Assembly (NCBI GenBank): GCA_001798265.1
Contig: MGRR01000094.1
Location: 1-6,316, forward strand
From: Deltaproteobacteria bacterium RIFCSPHIGHO2_12_FULL_43_9
GTDB lineage: Bacteria > Bdellovibrionota > O2-12-FULL-43-9
Direction: 5' to 3'
DNA: 6,316 bases
How positions within the stretch are numbered: the stretch's first letter is position 1; each line of letters begins with the position of its first letter. Below the pieces are notes generated by a model. The model was not told where the DNA came from, made no database searches, and saw only the letters and a program-made list of their open reading frames with translations. Shown here piece after piece: positions 4,505 through 6,316 of the stretch. A program made the position numbers and the translations under genes.

Positions 4505-4563
4505 GGGACGGACGTCCTTGTGAACAGTGCTGAATGGAGCTGCTCACAAGGACGTCCGTCCCC
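4504..4563. repeat. REP-like palindromic element, copy 2
   Basis: The left arm 4504-4527 begins GGGGACGGACGTCC and pairs with 4540-4563 over 24 bp, with one A/C mismatch (4524 against 4543) and a 12-nt loop. It is the same family as the element at 646-706: 24 of 28 left-arm positions agree. It starts on the last base of the DCC-gene stop codon and ends 9 bp before the predicted hppA promoter. No T-run follows. Confidence 0.9.
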
Positions 4564-4572
4564 AAGTATTCT

Positions 4573-4601
4573 TTGACATCCATCGTAAGGTTAATTATTA
4601 C
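4573..4601 (+). promoter_or_regulatory. Promoter of the pyrophosphatase gene
   Basis: A perfect TTGACA (4573-4578) is followed at 17 bp by TATTAC (4596-4601, 4 of 6 matches). The start of transcription would be near 4608, leaving a leader of about 35 bases before GTG 4643. It implies the gene is transcribed independently of the DCC-family gene. Confidence 0.6.
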
Positions 4602-4628
4602 TCTTCCGCTAAACTTCATATTAATTTT

Positions 4629-4634
4629 GAGGGG
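4629..4634 (+). promoter_or_regulatory. Ribosome binding site deciding the GTG start of hppA
   Basis: GAGGGG lies 8 bases before GTG 4643. This choice gives an intact signal-like N-terminus; the next in-frame ATG (codon 54) would fall inside the first membrane segment. Confidence 0.8.
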
Positions 4635-4642
4635 TAAGACCT

Positions 4643-6316
4643 GTGAAAAAGAGAATCTTTGCCACGCTGTTTCAGGCTCTAGCCATATTCGCTCCACTCA
4701 CCGCATTCGCTAGTGAGGTAGAGATAAAAATTCCTGAGCTGACATCAACCTATAATATCTTTGGGTCTACCATAACAGGGGTAGCACTCCTTGGCTGGGG
4801 GATGGTGATTGCTGTCTTAGGAATGCTCTTTGGATTATGGGAGTTTAGAAAAACCAAACGCCTTCCCGCGCACCAATCCCTGCTTGATGTCTCACAACTA
4901 ATCTATGAAACATGCAAAACATACCTTTTTCAGCAGGGAAAATTCTTAATAGTTCTAGAGCTTTTTATCGGTGGTTGCATATTCTACTATTTCGCCTTTT
5001 TACAGAATCTAGAATTACCAAAGGTCTTTTTAATCCTTCTCTGGTCAGTACTCGGAATCCTTGGTTCATTCAGCGTCGCATGGTTTGGAATCAGGATTAA
5101 CAACTACGCGAATTCCAGAACCGCGTTCGCCTCATTAAGAGGCCTCCCCTACTCAATAATCGACATCCCACTTAGAGCAGGGATGTCAATCGGCGTACTT
5201 TTAATATGCGTCGAACTTTTTATGATGATCTTTATTCTCCTCTTTATTCCAGGAGAGAGTGCAGGGGCCTGCTTCGTAGGATTCGCGATTGGGGAGTCGC
5301 TGGGCGCCTCGGCACTTAGAATCTGCGGGGGCATCTTTACAAAGATTGCCGATATCGGCTCAGACCTGATGAAGATCGTCTTTAACATAAAAGAGGATGA
5401 CGCTAGAAACCCAGGTGTAATCGCGGACTGCACGGGTGATAATGCCGGAGACTCGGTTGGCCCAACGGCGGATGGTTTTGAAACATATGGAGTTACTGGC
5501 GTAGCACTTATCAGCTTCATAGTCCTCGCGGTCGGCATGACTCGCCCTGATGGCGGAAGCCTGATACTTGGTCCCGGCGGTGCTGATCTTCAGGGAAAAT
5601 TCATAGTCTGGATCTTCGCGATGCGGGTCCTGATGATAGTAACCTCCATATTCTCCTACTGGATTAACGGCAGAATCTCAAAACAGATCTTTGGACACAA
5701 AACCAAGTTCAATTTTGAAACACCACTCACATCACTCGTCTGGATTACATCAATAGTGTCTATAATCGTCACATTCTTCGTAAGCAACCTTTTGATCGCG
5801 GATCTCGGGGAAGATTTATGGTGGAAACTCTCAATAATTATCAGCTGCGGAACGGTTGCTGCGGCACTTATACCGGAACTAACCAAGGTATTTACCTCAA
5901 CCAAATCGAAACATGTCGCTGAAATCGTCGCTGCCGCCAGAGAGGGTGGCGCATCACTCACGATTCTCTCAGGCCTTGTGGCCGGAAACTTCTCCGCATT
6001 CTGGAAGGGCATAAGCCTTGTCGCATTAATGTTTATCGCCTTTATCACAAGCCAGACAGGGCTGGATCAATTTATGGTTTACCCGACGGTATTCGCGTTC
6101 GGGCTTGTCGCATTTGGATTCTTAGGCATGGGCCCCGTGACAATCGCAGTCGATTCTTATGGCCCGGTAACAGACAACGCTCAGTCTGTTTTTGAGCTCT
6201 CCCAAATCAGCACAACCCCAAACATAGCAAATGAAATTAAATCTGAGTTTGGATTCACGCCAGACTTTGTTAGGGGAAAGCACTACCTCGAAGAAAACGA
6301 TTCCGCAGGGAATACA
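4643..6316 (+). CDS. hppA: Membrane-bound ion-translocating pyrophosphatase, divergent subfamily (3' truncated)
   Basis: The frame is open for 558 codons from GTG 4643 to the window end. The product hydrolyses pyrophosphate and pumps H+ and/or Na+ across the membrane. After a signal-like N-terminus (1-23, ending TAFA) come many hydrophobic segments, e.g. about 43-65, 99-121, 128-150, 182-202, 284-299, 320-340, 364-386, 394-411, 455-470 and 480-505. The catalytic block is GGIFTKIADIGSDL (229-242) and EDDARNPGVIADCTGDNAGD (251-270), which keeps the acidic PPi/Mg residues. VDSYGPVTDNA (503-513) matches the second conserved acidic motif. Compared with canonical enzymes, DLVGKVE is shortened and altered to DLM-KIV, and NVGDNVGD is CTGDNAGD, as in divergent homologues. 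The window ends on Gly-Asn-Thr, just before the residue that decides K+ dependence, so ion type cannot be read. Family call is very secure; the coupling ion is unknown. Confidence 0.95.
   Translation, partial: MKKRIFATLFQALAIFAPLTAFASEVEIKIPELTSTYNIFGSTITGVALLGWGMVIAVLGMLFGLWEFRKTKRLPAHQSLLDVSQLIYETCKTYLFQQGKFLIVLELFIGGCIFYYFAFLQNLELPKVFLILLWSVLGILGSFSVAWFGIRINNYANSRTAFASLRGLPYSIIDIPLRAGMSIGVLLICVELFMMIFILLFIPGESAGACFVGFAIGESLGASALRICGGIFTKIADIGSDLMKIVFNIKEDDARNPGVIADCTGDNAGDSVGPTADGFETYGVTGVALISFIVLAVGMTRPDGGSLILGPGGADLQGKFIVWIFAMRVLMIVTSIFSYWINGRISKQIFGHKTKFNFETPLTSLVWITSIVSIIVTFFVSNLLIADLGEDLWWKLSIIISCGTVAAALIPELTKVFTSTKSKHVAEIVAAAREGGASLTILSGLVAGNFSAFWKGISLVALMFIAFITSQTGLDQFMVYPTVFAFGLVAFGFLGMGPVTIAVDSYGPVTDNAQSVFELSQISTTPNIANEIKSEFGFTPDFVRGKHYLEENDSAGNT

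Noticed and set aside
4353..4697. 114-codon minus-strand frame
   Set aside because: It spans the end of the DCC gene, the hairpin, and the promoter and start of hppA; no protein features.
4912..6048. Several 60-130-codon frames on both strands inside hppA
   Set aside because: All are shadows of the continuous pyrophosphatase frame, whose motifs are unambiguous.

Overview
The window looks like chromosomal DNA from an uncultured bacterium, probably of the Omnitrophota/PVC-type lineages. This is a moderate-to-low confidence guess. It rests on the divergent membrane pyrophosphatase, the two intergenic repeat families (hairpins beginning GGGGAC, and the CGTCATCCTGAGG / CGTCATTGCGAGG kind) and the mosaic of unrelated housekeeping and accessory genes. 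Nothing here is diagnostic at genus level.

Layout: (1) 1-665, the 3' part of a metal-dependent amidohydrolase (MtaD/ATZ-TRZ type), whose stop codon lies inside a perfect 28-bp-arm hairpin (646-706). (2) 723-1754, a medium-chain dehydrogenase/quinone-oxidoreductase-like enzyme that keeps the structural zinc site but appears to lack the catalytic one. (3) 1755-2000, about 250 bp made almost wholly of interspersed repeats: an 11-bp hairpin, a 27-bp-arm inverted repeat and three tandem copies of a 21-bp unit. (4) 2015-2087, tRNA-Ala(GGC). (5) 2121-2776 on the minus strand, a toxin-antitoxin operon of the TumE toxin / HVO_A0114-like DNA-binding antitoxin type, with a recognisable promoter and operator-like repeats, followed upstream by two more copies of the 21-bp unit (2829-2870). 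(6) 3028-3639, an unrecognised secreted protein with a G8 tract in its coding sequence. (7) 3630-4115 on the minus strand, an Ogt-type O6-methylguanine-DNA methyltransferase. (8) 4133-4504, a DCC-family (DUF393) thiol-disulfide oxidoreductase, divergent from ogt by only 17 bp. (9) 4504-4563, a second copy of the GGGGAC hairpin. (10) 4643-6316, a membrane-bound ion-translocating pyrophosphatase of the divergent subfamily, cut off by the window end.

The genes do not form one pathway. The best-defined functional unit is the two-gene toxin-antitoxin operon: its predicted transcript begins at or next to the toxin start codon, while the antitoxin has a strong Shine-Dalgarno. The other theme is repeats: palindromic elements abut or overlap the stop codons of three of the plus-strand genes, and the two hairpin copies differ by paired changes that preserve the stem. 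I found no CRISPR array, no transposase and no phage genes.
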